Assembly (NCBI GenBank): GCA_002491065.1
Contig: DKVF01000065.1
Coordinates: 1-41,732, forward strand
Length of the DNA: 41,732 bases
Direction: 5' to 3'
Source: Peptococcaceae bacterium UBA7185
Lineage (GTDB): Bacteria > Bacillota > Peptococcia > Peptococcales > Peptococcaceae
Positions 8,535 through 16,612 of this stretch are shown here, in pieces; position 1 is the stretch's first letter, and each line of letters begins with the position of its first letter. Under the pieces are notes generated by a model. It saw only the letters and a program-made list of their open reading frames with translations, made no database searches and was not told the DNA's origin. Position numbers and translations under genes: made by a program.

Positions 8535-9929
8535 GTGCAGGAAGAACAGGCATATTACTTGAATCAGATTTGCAGCCAAAATGCACTGTATGCCCAACAA
8601 AACGGAAAAACAAAAAAATGCCTTATTCATACTTTTGGCTGTCAGATGAACGAACGGGACTCAGAGATTCTTTTTGGTTTTCTGACGCAGATGGGGTATG
8701 AAAAAACAGAAAAAGAATCTGAGGCAGATTTTATTTTATTAAACACCTGCTGCATTCGTGAAAAAGCAGAAAGTAAAGTGCTCAGCCAGTTGGGCGAATT
8801 GAAAAAATTGAAACAAAATAATCCTGACTTATTGATTGGTGTCTGCGGATGCATGGTGCAGCAAAAAGGGATGGCTGATACAATTCGTATTTCAGCGCCT
8901 CATGTAGATCTCATTTTTGGTACCCATAATCTGCATTATTTGCCTGTGTATGTGTATAATCTCTACCAAGGAAAAGGCAGACAAATTGCAGTGCTGGACA
9001 AAGAGGAGGCTATTCAGGAAGGAATGCCTGCTTATCGGGAATATCCCTTCAAAGCCTTAGTAAATATCGTCTATGGCTGTAACAACTTTTGTACCTATTG
9101 TATTGTACCTTATGTGCGGGGCAGAGAACGCAGCCGCAAGCAGGCGGATATTGTGCAGGAAGTAAAACAACTGGTCGAAGAAGGGGTGATCGAAGTAACG
9201 TTATTGGGGCAGAATGTGAACAGTTATGGATTGGATTTACATGACGGCACCACTTTTGCCGGATTGCTGCGGGAGTTGGATAAGATTGAAGGCCTGCGCC
9301 GAATTCGGTATATGACGTCCCATCCCAAGGATTTGACAGAAGAACTTGTGCAAACAATTGCTGAGAGTAGCAAAATTTGCAACCACTTTCATTTGCCGGT
9401 GCAATCAGGCAGCAGCCGTATTCTTAACTTGATGAACCGTCGCTACACAAAAGAGGATTATCTTCGTCTGGTGGCGCTTATTCGCCGTTATATGCCCGAT
9501 GCAGCCATTACGACAGACATTATAGTGGGCTTTCCCGGAGAAACGGAAGCTGATTTTCTGGAAACAATTGATCTGGTCAAGCAAGTACAATTCGACAGTG
9601 CCTTTACGTTTATTTATTCTAAGCGTACAGGTACGCCAGCAGCGATTATGGAAGATCCTGTTTCATTAGAAGAAAAGAAAGAGCGCTTACAACGCTTAAA
9701 CGATGTGCTGGGAGAAATAGGCCGTCACATCAATGATGAAGTAGAAGACAAAGTTGTGGAAGTGTTGGTGGAAGGACCGAGCAAAACCAATGCTGAGATG
9801 CTCAGCGGCCGTACCAGCACCAATAAAACTGTTATTTTTGCAGGAGACTCTTCCTTGATTGGGCAAATTGTGAAAGTTACAATCACAGAAGCGCAAACAT
9901 GGATTTTAAAGGGTGCTTTGGCAGAATAA
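8535..9929 (+). CDS. miaB: tRNA-2-methylthio-N6-dimethylallyladenosine synthase MiaB
   Basis: This radical SAM methylthiotransferase adds the 2-methylthio group to i6A37 of tRNAs. The N-terminal cluster-binding cysteines C36 (TFGCQMNE), C72 (LNTCCIRE) and C106 (GVCGCM) and the radical-SAM triad C182-C186-C189 (GCNNFCTYC) are all present, and a C-terminal TRAM domain follows. I place the start at GTG 8535 because AAAAGAGG lies about 10 nt upstream; GTG 8523 and 8490 are in frame but overlap or precede that site. The result is 464 aa. It sits directly upstream of a YlbF/YmcA-family gene, the arrangement known from Bacillus subtilis (ymcB-ymcA). Confidence 0.94.
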   Translation: MQEEQAYYLNQICSQNALYAQQNGKTKKCLIHTFGCQMNERDSEILFGFLTQMGYEKTEKESEADFILLNTCCIREKAESKVLSQLGELKKLKQNNPDLLIGVCGCMVQQKGMADTIRISAPHVDLIFGTHNLHYLPVYVYNLYQGKGRQIAVLDKEEAIQEGMPAYREYPFKALVNIVYGCNNFCTYCIVPYVRGRERSRKQADIVQEVKQLVEEGVIEVTLLGQNVNSYGLDLHDGTTFAGLLRELDKIEGLRRIRYMTSHPKDLTEELVQTIAESSKICNHFHLPVQSGSSRILNLMNRRYTKEDYLRLVALIRRYMPDAAITTDIIVGFPGETEADFLETIDLVKQVQFDSAFTFIYSKRTGTPAAIMEDPVSLEEKKERLQRLNDVLGEIGRHINDEVEDKVVEVLVEGPSKTNAEMLSGRTSTNKTVIFAGDSSLIGQIVKVTITEAQTWILKGALAE

Positions 9930-9969
9930 ATATATTTAGGGAAATTTAATTTTACACGGAGGTGCTACT

Positions 9970-10377
9970 GTGGATATTTTCACAAAAGCAAAAGAACTGG
10001 CCGATGCGATTGCCGGTTCTGCAGAATTGGCTTCTTTAAAAGAAGCTGAAATGAAAATGATGATGGATTCCGAAGCAAGAAGCATTGTAGAGGAATACCA
10101 GGGGATTCAGTCTGACGCCATGAGCAAAGGCTTGAGCTTTGAAGACTTGTCCGAAGAAGAAAAGAAACACGTAGAAGATTTGGAAGCAAAGATGAATGAA
10201 AATGCAAATATCAGTGCATTTTTAGGTGCAAATCAGGCGTTTGAACAGATTTTGCGCTCTGTAAACATGATCATCGGTGCTGCAATTAACGGCGGAAATC
10301 AGGGGAGCTGCAGTAGCTGTGGTTCTCACGGTGCTGATGGTAGCTGCAACTGCAGTGGTAGCTGCGGCAGCTGCTAA
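9970..10377 (+). CDS. YlbF/YmcA (RicA/RicF)-family protein with a cysteine-rich tail
   Basis: This 135-aa protein has an all-helical YlbF/YmcA domain at residues 1-108 followed by a Gly/Ser/Cys tail containing eight cysteines in the last 25 residues (CSSCG, SCNCSG, CGSC). In Bacillus subtilis the related YmcA and YlbF form a complex with YaaT that binds Fe-S clusters and controls RNase Y-dependent mRNA maturation. Position immediately after miaB matches ymcA. Start GTG 9970 follows GGAGGT. The tail is longer and richer in cysteine than I expect for the family, and a metal or Fe-S role is inference only. A strong terminator follows. Confidence 0.8.
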   Translation: MDIFTKAKELADAIAGSAELASLKEAEMKMMMDSEARSIVEEYQGIQSDAMSKGLSFEDLSEEEKKHVEDLEAKMNENANISAFLGANQAFEQILRSVNMIIGAAINGGNQGSCSSCGSHGADGSCNCSGSCGSC

Positions 10378-10397
10378 GCGGTTAACTTCAGAAGGTC

Positions 10398-10440
10398 AAA
10401 GGCCATTTCCTTTTCATATAAAAGGAGATGGCCTTTTTAT
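10398..10440. terminator. Bidirectional intrinsic terminator
   Basis: A long stem (AAAGGCCATTTCCTTTT pairing with AAAAGGAGATGGCCTTT, with wobble) around a CATAT loop ends in a T-run. It lies between the YlbF gene (+) and the small interrupted gene (-), so it can serve both. Confidence 0.85.
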
Positions 10441-10442
10441 AG

Positions 10443-10658
10443 TTATTTTGGTAGCATATCAAAATGGACAAAAGCTTCTTTATTGTGATTCATTTTTTCA
10501 GGTGGACAGGATTTTTCTCGTTTATTGGGAGAAATCCTATTTTATGCTATTTTTACAGGGATTTCGCAAATTTCTTTCATATGAGCAATCCAACAAGATT
10601 TTGGTACAAAACCATAAGTTGCTTTTACATAATCTTGAATTTCTTTATACGTTGCCAT
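10443..10658 (-). pseudogene. Small hypothetical protein gene interrupted by an in-frame TAA
   Basis: On the minus strand ATG 10658, preceded by AAAAGGAG, opens a frame reading MATYKEIQDYVKATYGFVPK followed by a Cys-Trp segment (SCWIAHMKEIC), ending at TAA 10544-10542 after 38 codons. The same frame continues after the stop with NRISPNKREKSCPPEK and ends in AFVHFDMLPK at TAA 10445-10443, 71 sense positions plus stops. From memory, both halves match one conserved family of about 70 aa small proteins of unknown function in Bacillota (N-terminal GFVPKTCWIAH, C-terminal CPPEK and HFGM). I infer a nonsense-disrupted gene, a sequencing error or a readthrough. It follows the 155-aa gene by 13 nt. 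Confidence 0.65.
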
Positions 10659-10671
10659 GACTACACTCCTT

Positions 10672-11139
10672 TTATTGCTTCGGTGCGTAGTCATAGCCAG
10701 TGAACATTCCGAATCTGACTACAGGCTGGACTGCGTAAATAGCATTAAAGTCTTTTTTGGCTTCTTTTATAGCGTCTTCCTCGCTCATACCAGCAGCCAT
10801 ATGAAAGGCTTGCCGCTGGGTACGGTAAGCTTTGGCAAAATCTTCGCAGACATAAATTTTTTTGTAGGCCTTATAATGCTTTTGTAAGACAACAAAACGA
10901 TAACGGTCAAATTGAGGATTATACTCGATTTGGCCGCGATGTACGCTGAGTTCTCGATAGTCGCGATCTTCCTGGTTGAGTGTAGCCCATATGGATTCTG
11001 CACAGGCAATGGCCTCATCCTTTTCCAAATAATATTGAATGGCAGTTTCATGATTTGTCATATCCCGATCTTCCACACTATACAAAACGACATCCTCGTA
11101 TTGTGTGCCCAATTTGGCTAACAGTTCTTCAAAATTCAT
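10672..11139 (-). CDS. Hypothetical protein, 155 aa
   Basis: I do not recognise this family. The protein is soluble and charged with many Tyr and Gln/Glu residues and no signal peptide, membrane segment or metal motif. Near its C-terminus is a helical stretch (AFHMAAGMSEEDAIKEAKKD). ATG 11139 is well supported by AAAGGAGAG upstream. It is followed after 13 nt by the small interrupted gene, so both are probably one transcript ending at 10398-10440. It is divergent from rarA. Confidence 0.75.
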   Translation of the reverse strand: MNFEELLAKLGTQYEDVVLYSVEDRDMTNHETAIQYYLEKDEAIACAESIWATLNQEDRDYRELSVHRGQIEYNPQFDRYRFVVLQKHYKAYKKIYVCEDFAKAYRTQRQAFHMAAGMSEEDAIKEAKKDFNAIYAVQPVVRFGMFTGYDYAPKQ

Positions 11140-11274
11140 AACGGACTCTCCTTTTTTATATGGATTCTTATTCTATTCTTACCCCAATTTCGTCACTTTT
11201 CATCGCTTTTTATAAAAAAATGCAATCATTATTTCCAGGATTAGAAAATAAGCTGGCCAAGGCAAAAGGAGGCG

Positions 11275-11283
11275 TGGTACAAT
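11275..11283 (+). promoter_or_regulatory. Candidate extended -10 for rarA
   Basis: TGG-TACAAT forms an extended -10 (TACAAT at 11278-11283) with no good -35. A second candidate TGC-TAGAAT lies about 30 nt downstream. Either could start the rarA-mnmA transcript. Confidence 0.3.
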
Positions 11284-11331
11284 AAAAACGACGGCAAGTT
11301 TATTTGCTAGAATCAAAGAAGGTGATGAGAT

Positions 11332-12639
11332 ATGACATTATTCGATTTGAATAAAGAAAAAACAATGCAGAAAAGTGCGCCGTTGGCGCAACGTATGCGT
11401 CCGCAGACGTTAGATGAAATTTTGGGGCAGCAGCATATCATTGGACAGGGCAAGCTGTTACGCCGTGCCATTGAAACGGATAAATTATCCTCGTTGATTT
11501 TTTGGGGGAGTCCTGGTTGCGGAAAAACAACAATTGCCTCAGTGATAGCCAATGTGACCAACAAATTTTATGCTAGTTTGAATGCAGTCATAGACGGTGT
11601 GGGAGAACTGCGCAAGATTACCAGTGTAGCTGAAGAAAATCTAACGCTCTATGGAAAACAGACGATTCTGTTCATTGATGAAATTCATCGTTTTAATAAA
11701 GGACAGCAGGATGCGTTATTGCCTTCGGTAGAAAAAGGGCTAATTGTTTTAATTGGTGCTACCACGCAAAATCCCTATTTTAGTCTCAATCCGGCGTTGT
11801 TGTCTCGCTCTATGGTCTTTGAATTGAAGCCGCTGGAGGCAGAGGATATCAAAAAGATTTTGCGCCGCGCCTGTACGGATGTAAAGCGGGGATTGGGTGC
11901 CTATCAACTGGAGGTAAGTCAGGAAGCAATCGATCATCTGACCAATTGCAGTCAGGGCGATGCCCGTGTAGCTTTAAATGGTTTAGAGTTGGCGGTGCTT
12001 TCCAGCAAGCCAGACGCCCGAGGCGTGCGGGTAATTGATTTGGCAGTCGTGGAAGAATCCGTGCAGCGTCCAGCTATTGTATATGACAATACTGGAGATG
12101 AACACTATGACATCGTCTCTGCATTTATCAAAAGCATGCGAGGTTCAGATCCTGACGCCACGGTGTATTATTTAGCGCGAATGCTGGATGCAGGAGAAGA
12201 CCCATTGTTCATTGCGCGGCGGATTATCGTTCATGCCGCAGAAGATGTAGGATTGGCTGATCCGCGGGCTTTGCAGGTAGCACAGAGTGCCGCTGCCGCG
12301 CTGCAGTTTATCGGTATGCCTGAGGGGCGTATTATTCTGGCAGAAGCAGCACTTTATGTCGCTAAAGCGCCAAAAAGTAACAGCACGATCATGGCTATTG
12401 AAAATGCGTTGGCTCAGGTACGTTCTGGTAAAAATGGTCCTGTACCTGACCATTTGAAAGATAGCCATTATGCCGGAGCAAAACAGTTGGGGCATGGCAT
12501 CGGCTATCAATATCCCCATGATGCGCCCAGCGGTTGGATTCTCCAGCAGTATTTGCCCAACAATCTGGTGGGAAGTGTATTTTATCAGGAAAATCCGCGG
12601 GATTATAAAGGTTTTGAAAAGGGAGGAGGAGCGAAATGA
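11332..12639 (+). CDS. rarA: Replication-associated recombination protein A (AAA+ ATPase)
   Basis: RarA/MgsA is a clamp-loader-like AAA+ ATPase acting at stalled replication forks. Walker A is GSPGCGKTT at 59-67, Walker B LFIDEIHRF at 113-121, and the C-terminal part carries SNSTIMAIENALAQVR and HYAGAKQLGHGIGYQYPHD, diagnostic of the RarA C-terminal domain. The 435-aa length is normal. The start is ATG 11332 after GAAGGTGATGAG. Its stop overlaps the mnmA start as ATGA, indicating cotranscription. Confidence 0.94.
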   Translation: MTLFDLNKEKTMQKSAPLAQRMRPQTLDEILGQQHIIGQGKLLRRAIETDKLSSLIFWGSPGCGKTTIASVIANVTNKFYASLNAVIDGVGELRKITSVAEENLTLYGKQTILFIDEIHRFNKGQQDALLPSVEKGLIVLIGATTQNPYFSLNPALLSRSMVFELKPLEAEDIKKILRRACTDVKRGLGAYQLEVSQEAIDHLTNCSQGDARVALNGLELAVLSSKPDARGVRVIDLAVVEESVQRPAIVYDNTGDEHYDIVSAFIKSMRGSDPDATVYYLARMLDAGEDPLFIARRIIVHAAEDVGLADPRALQVAQSAAAALQFIGMPEGRIILAEAALYVAKAPKSNSTIMAIENALAQVRSGKNGPVPDHLKDSHYAGAKQLGHGIGYQYPHDAPSGWILQQYLPNNLVGSVFYQENPRDYKGFEKGGGAK

Positions 12640-13697
12640 GCAGAAAGCCTCTTGTGGTGTTGGGTATGAGTGGCGGCGTGGATAGCTCAGTAGCTGTCCA
12701 TCTTTTACAGCAGGCTGGATATGAGGTACATGGTGTGCATATGCTGATGATTCCTGAAAAATGGCAGACCAATTTACAAGCTGTTGCCGATGTTGAAACT
12801 GTCGCAAAACAGTTTGGGATAAAATTTTCTGTACTAGACATAAGAGATAAATTTGAACAAATTGTTATACAACAGTTTGTAAAAGAATATAATAGAGGTA
12901 GAACACCTAATCCATGTGTACTCTGCAATAAACAGCTTAAATTCGGATTATTTGCAGAATATGCCATAAAAATGCAGGCAGATTATATTAGTACAGGTCA
13001 TTATGTGCGCACGAAAATTTCCGAATATAATCAAAAACTGTTTTATAAAGCTGCTGACCCGCAAAAAGATCAAAGTTATTTTCTCTCCCTTGTATCGCCG
13101 CAGGTTGTGGAACGTTGTATTTTCCCTTTAGGAGAATATCGTAAAGAGGAAGTACGGGATTTAGCCCGCCAATTAGGCTTGTCTGTTGCAGAAAAAAAAG
13201 ATAGCCAAGAAATTTGTTTTATCCCCAATAATGATTATAAAGCTTTTTTGCAGCAGATCCTTCCCTCTGCGGCTTTTCGAAAGGGAAAAGTATTTCATAC
13301 GGATGGACGCTTTTTAGGCACTCACCAAGGGATTCAAAATTATACCATCGGTCAGCGAAAGGGTTTGGGGATTGCTTTGGGAGAACCGGCTTATGTGACC
13401 GCCTTAGATGCTGCACGCAATATTGTTTTTTTGGGGGGGCAGGAACAACTGCTGCATAATCAATTGACAGCCAGTCAAAACAATTATTTTATTGATTTGC
13501 CTTTGGAACAGGCAGTAGAGGTGGAGGCTAAGATTCGCTACCGCGCTCAACCAGCTCCGGCTCAACTGATTCCACACAAGGACGGAACCGCTACAGTGCA
13601 ATTTTCTACTATGCAGCGTGCTATTACGCCAGGTCAGTGCGTCAGCTATTATCAGGGAGACGCCTTGATCGGCGGGGGAATCATTGAAACAGTTTAG
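12636..13697 (+). CDS. mnmA: tRNA-specific 2-thiouridylase
   Basis: MnmA thiolates U34 of Lys, Glu and Gln tRNAs using sulfur relayed from a cysteine desulfurase. The PP-loop GMSGGVDSS is at 10-18, the catalytic cysteines are C97 (NPCVLCNKQLKF) and C194 (SQEICFIP), and GQRKGLGIALGEPAYV lies in the central domain. The 353-aa length fits. No desulfurase gene is adjacent. The segment around 12830-13010 is visibly more AT-rich than its neighbours. It overlaps rarA by 4 nt. Confidence 0.95.
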   Translation: MSRKPLVVLGMSGGVDSSVAVHLLQQAGYEVHGVHMLMIPEKWQTNLQAVADVETVAKQFGIKFSVLDIRDKFEQIVIQQFVKEYNRGRTPNPCVLCNKQLKFGLFAEYAIKMQADYISTGHYVRTKISEYNQKLFYKAADPQKDQSYFLSLVSPQVVERCIFPLGEYRKEEVRDLARQLGLSVAEKKDSQEICFIPNNDYKAFLQQILPSAAFRKGKVFHTDGRFLGTHQGIQNYTIGQRKGLGIALGEPAYVTALDAARNIVFLGGQEQLLHNQLTASQNNYFIDLPLEQAVEVEAKIRYRAQPAPAQLIPHKDGTATVQFSTMQRAITPGQCVSYYQGDALIGGGIIETV

Positions 13698-14038
13698 ATA
13701 AACTGTAGCGTGGATAGCTGAATTATGATACAGAGTGAAACAGATTTAGCAAGAAAAAATATAACAGAATAGACAGTATTTTTGTTTTTATTGATACAGG
13801 CTTTTAACTGTTTCTGATTAAATTAATACAGATTAATTCTTCTCTTCATTCTTCGATTTTTTGATTTCCAAATGTTTGTTAGGCTACCTTTTCCACTGGA
13901 TTTTATTTTCTTTGTAGAAAAGAAACTCACAGCTTGTCTGCAAGTTGTGCTATAATACCATTTGAATATTTGAAAACAATGATTCGATTTATGAAGAAAA
14001 ATTTGTTTCTATTCTTTAACTATTAAGGAGTTGTTTTT
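13698..14038. other. AT-rich intergenic region with a promoter
   Basis: I see no gene here and no clear mnmA terminator. An extended -10, TGC-TATAAT (TATAAT at 13951-13956), probably starts transcription of the downstream three-gene unit near 13963. The rest is AT-rich with no structure I can support. Confidence 0.5.
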
Positions 14039-14329
14039 ATGTTGATTTTGCATGTAGCTTACACTGTGCGTCCGAAACAAAAAGAAGCTTTTGTTGCCGC
14101 TGTTGCGGCAGCTGGCATTGATACAGCTTCCCGAGCTGAAAAGGGCTGTATTCAGTACGATTATTTTTATGGCGCACAAACTGAAGATCAAGTTCTTCTA
14201 GTGGAAGTTTGGGAAAATGAAGCGGCGCAAAAGGTGCATACTCATACCGCTCATTTTCAGCAGCTGGCAGCGATAAAAGAACAATTTGTTCTCGAGACTG
14301 ACATCAAAAAATACACTTGGGGAGAATAA
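14039..14329 (+). CDS. Antibiotic biosynthesis monooxygenase (ABM/YgiN)-domain protein
   Basis: This 96-aa protein is one ferredoxin-like ABM domain: a first strand MLILHVAYTVRPKQKEAF, a central GCIQYDYFYG strand, LLVEVWENEAA and a HTHTAHFQQL helix. Relatives include YgiN quinol monooxygenases and heme-degrading IsdG-like enzymes, but the substrate cannot be told from sequence. The start follows TTAAGGAG. The next gene begins 3 nt later. Confidence 0.82.
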   Translation: MLILHVAYTVRPKQKEAFVAAVAAAGIDTASRAEKGCIQYDYFYGAQTEDQVLLVEVWENEAAQKVHTHTAHFQQLAAIKEQFVLETDIKKYTWGE

Positions 14330-14332
14330 GCC

Positions 14333-15142
14333 ATGTTTTTAGCAGATTGTCATGTGCATTCTAGCTTTTCCAGCGATTCGGAGACACCGGTGGAGGCAAT
14401 GATTGAGCAAGCTATCGTGCAGGGGCGTAAATATTTCTATCTGACCGATCATCATGATTTGGACTATCCCATTGGGGAGGATGGCCGGGATTTTATCCTT
14501 CCTTTGGAGCATTATACAACCTATCTGGAGCAATTAAGAGCACAATATGCTTCCCAAATAGAAGTGCGTATCGGTGTGGAGCTGGGACTGATGGCACAGA
14601 TTCAAGAAAAAACAGAAGCCTTTGCAGCCAGCTATCCTTTTGATTTTATTATTGGCTCTTCCCATCTGGTGCATGGGCAGGATCCCTATTATGCTGCGTA
14701 TTATCAAGGAAAAACTGAGCGACAGGCATATGAAGAATATTTTCTCTCTATTTTGGAAAATGTGAAGACATTTGACTGTTTTCATGTCTATGGTCATTTA
14801 GACTATGTCATTCGCTATGGACCCAATAAAGATAAATTTTATCAGCCTTTGGATTATTATGATATCTTTAAAGAATTGCTCACCTCATTAGTTGATCACG
14901 GTAAAGGCATTGAAATCAATACAGGAAGTCTCTATAAGGGATTTTCTTATCCCCATCCCCACGAAAGTATCTTAAAATGGTATCGCCAATTGGGTGGGGA
15001 GATCATCACTGTGGGCAGCGATGCCCATACGCCGCAATATTTGGGGTATGGCTTTAGGCAGGCAGCAGCGCTTCTGCAGTCCTGTGGCTTTCGTTATTAT
15101 ACTATTTTCTCTGAGGGAAAGCCTCAGTATATTGCATTGTAG
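14333..15142 (+). CDS. PHP-domain phosphatase, histidinol-phosphatase (HisJ/HisK)-like
   Basis: The 269-aa protein starts with DCHVHSSFSSDS and continues with YLTDHHDLDYP, GVELG, DCFHVYGHLDYVIRYG and SDAHTPQYLGYGF, the metal-binding histidines and aspartates of the PHP fold. This is the family of HisJ/HisK histidinol-phosphate phosphatases, but no other histidine gene is nearby, so another phosphoester may be the substrate. GGAGAA for the ATG at 14333 lies inside the end of the preceding gene. Confidence 0.82.
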   Translation: MFLADCHVHSSFSSDSETPVEAMIEQAIVQGRKYFYLTDHHDLDYPIGEDGRDFILPLEHYTTYLEQLRAQYASQIEVRIGVELGLMAQIQEKTEAFAASYPFDFIIGSSHLVHGQDPYYAAYYQGKTERQAYEEYFLSILENVKTFDCFHVYGHLDYVIRYGPNKDKFYQPLDYYDIFKELLTSLVDHGKGIEINTGSLYKGFSYPHPHESILKWYRQLGGEIITVGSDAHTPQYLGYGFRQAAALLQSCGFRYYTIFSEGKPQYIAL

Positions 15143-15153
15143 GAGATGACGGT

Positions 15154-15735
15154 ATGGAGTTTGCAACGAAGGAACAATGGCTCACTGCGCTTTTGGCACA
15201 GAATGGGCGTTTGGAGCGATTGCTCAGTATTATGACCGGCGGTACACTGGTGAACGTGGAGTGGCTGCTACCAACGACTTTGCCGACTCAGGATGAGGAA
15301 CAGGCAGAGTTTTTACAGCGAAAGCTGGAAGACTACGGTATAGAAAGCCAATTTGTCATCGGACCAGGTCCATGGCAGGGTGCAGGTATCCTGCATACTA
15401 CAGAAGGAGACACTGGATTATTGGTCATTCTGGCTTATGTACAGCAAGAAGATTTTTATCAGGAGCAGCTGCAACGTCATCTGCAATGGTTACAACAGAT
15501 GGCTCAGTTGAATTCTTTTCCTATCCGTATGTTGCTTTTAGCTTTCAGCAAAGTGCCTGACCTAGAAGACCCCCAACTCACCCAACTGGAGAGCTGGCAA
15601 TGGGAAGAACTGCTGGAGACAGGCGTACAAATGGCCATAGGCAAAGAAGCTGCGTTGGAGGAAGTAGTGATTTTGCCCATTGTGGCCTACTCCGCTTGGT
15701 TAGAGAATATAAAGCAAAGCGAGCAAAACGCATAA
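15154..15735 (+). CDS. Hypothetical protein, 193 aa
   Basis: I do not recognise a family. The sequence is rich in Gln, Leu and Trp, has no signal peptide and shows a GPGPWQGAGILHTTEGDTGLL-like turn near residues 70-90, followed by an acidic helical half. ATG 15154 follows AGGAGATGACGGT. It begins 11 nt after the PHP gene and ends just before a strong terminator, so it is the last gene of the 14039-15735 unit. Confidence 0.75.
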   Translation: MEFATKEQWLTALLAQNGRLERLLSIMTGGTLVNVEWLLPTTLPTQDEEQAEFLQRKLEDYGIESQFVIGPGPWQGAGILHTTEGDTGLLVILAYVQQEDFYQEQLQRHLQWLQQMAQLNSFPIRMLLLAFSKVPDLEDPQLTQLESWQWEELLETGVQMAIGKEAALEEVVILPIVAYSAWLENIKQSEQNA

Positions 15736-15748
15736 GCACGAAAAATCG

Positions 15749-15803
15749 AAACAGCAAAACAGCTTTTCCTATCGGCCGTATAGGAAAAGCTGTTTTGCTG
15801 TTT
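15749..15803. terminator. Bidirectional intrinsic terminator with 24-bp stem
   Basis: The arms 15749-15772 and 15780-15803 are perfect inverted copies (AAACAGCAAAACAGC start on the left, GCTGTTTTGCTGTTT end on the right) around a 7-nt loop. It lies between the convergent 193-aa gene and the NiaR-like gene, whose stop is one base away. Confidence 0.85.
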
Positions 15804-15804
15804 G

Positions 15805-16323
15805 TTATTGCTCCACGCGTTTGAGCAGATAGCCCTTTTGTCGCAGAGATTTTTCGATGAGACGGAGGATCTCTTCTGAATCAGCCTCAATGGTGTGGAA
15901 GTGGACATCGGCTGTGAGATTCTTCAGAGGATTGGCCTGACGCTTTTTCAGAGAAAGCAGGAATTCCTGCACCTGTAAGCGGGAAGAAACATAGAGCGGA
16001 GCAGTTAGAGTTCCATAAATATCATGCTGTACGGAAACATCCAGCACGGTGCCGCCCAAATCTACAATGGTATTTAACTCATCTTCAATCTGCTGATCTG
16101 TGTGCTGCACCTGCAACGTACAGGTATTGGAGGGAGCACTCTGCAATAAATATCCCTTGGTGGTGGATAAAATCTGATATCCGCTTGCCCGCAGGCAGGC
16201 AATATCCTGCACGATAATCTGACGGCTGATCTGGCACTGCTTGGCCAACTCAGTACCGGACAATGGGAGATCGGAAGCTTTTAATAATCCAATGATTCTT
16301 TCTCGACGGACTTCTGCTGACAT
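15805..16323 (-). CDS. niaR: NiaR-type niacin-responsive transcriptional repressor (HTH + 3H domain)
   Basis: The 172-aa protein has an N-terminal HTH_11 winged helix (RRERIIGLLKASDLPLSG, then QCQISRQIIVQDIACLRASG) and a C-terminal 3H domain with conserved histidines (VQHDIYGTL, ADVHFHTIEAD). Such repressors sense nicotinate and control NAD biosynthesis or niacin uptake. ATG 16323 is chosen because GAAGGAG lies 8 nt upstream; a GTG at 16341 would put that site inside the gene. No NAD gene is present here, so the targets lie elsewhere. Confidence 0.87.
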   Translation of the reverse strand: MSAEVRRERIIGLLKASDLPLSGTELAKQCQISRQIIVQDIACLRASGYQILSTTKGYLLQSAPSNTCTLQVQHTDQQIEDELNTIVDLGGTVLDVSVQHDIYGTLTAPLYVSSRLQVQEFLLSLKKRQANPLKNLTADVHFHTIEADSEEILRLIEKSLRQKGYLLKRVEQ

Positions 16324-16484
16324 GATAACTCGCTCCTTCACAAAATGGCTATTTTGATTATTTTAACATACCTCTTTTTGCTTGGGCAATAGTCTTCTAC
16401 AAAAAAATAGAGGGGAATATATAGATAACTAAATTGGCTGGTTGCATATTATTTTTGTAGCGGGACAACTCTTAGAAAATAAAA

Positions 16485-16502
16485 TTGTGACAAAATGCAC
16501 AT
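16485..16502. promoter_or_regulatory. Upstream Rex-like palindrome
   Basis: TTGTGACAAAATGCACAT matches the 5-8-5 layout TTGTG-N8-CACAA of Rex redox-repressor operators with one mismatch in the outer base of the right arm. It lies about 60 nt upstream of the second, better placed palindrome. Confidence 0.35.
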
Positions 16503-16530
16503 TCATGAAAATAATTTTGATATTTTAAAG

Positions 16531-16559
16531 TGGACATTTTGAATATAATATTATATTAT
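16531..16559 (+). promoter_or_regulatory. Promoter of the hydrogenase/phosphatase operon
   Basis: A -35 TGGACA (16531-16536) and -10 TATTAT (16554-16559) are spaced by 17 nt, with a predicted start near 16566. An alternative TATAAT at 16544-16549 lacks a well-placed -35. The start point falls inside a Rex-like palindrome. Confidence 0.5.
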
Positions 16560-16562
16560 TTA

Positions 16563-16580
16563 TAGAGAAACATTTCACAA
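16563..16580. promoter_or_regulatory. Rex-like operator overlapping the transcription start
   Basis: TAGAGAAACATTTCACAA matches TTGTGAAA-NN-TTTCACAA at 16 of 18 positions if the two central bases are counted as free. Rex is an NADH/NAD-sensing repressor known to control hydrogenase and fermentation genes in Bacillota. Position on the predicted start point is ideal for repression. No rex gene is in the window, so this is inference. Confidence 0.5.
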
Positions 16581-16612
16581 TAATATTTCAATTCTTCAGG
16601 GAGGATTTTACT

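Noticed and set aside
10277..10660. Plus-strand frame of 127 codons
   Set aside because: It overlaps the end of the YlbF gene, the terminator and the minus-strand small gene in other frames.
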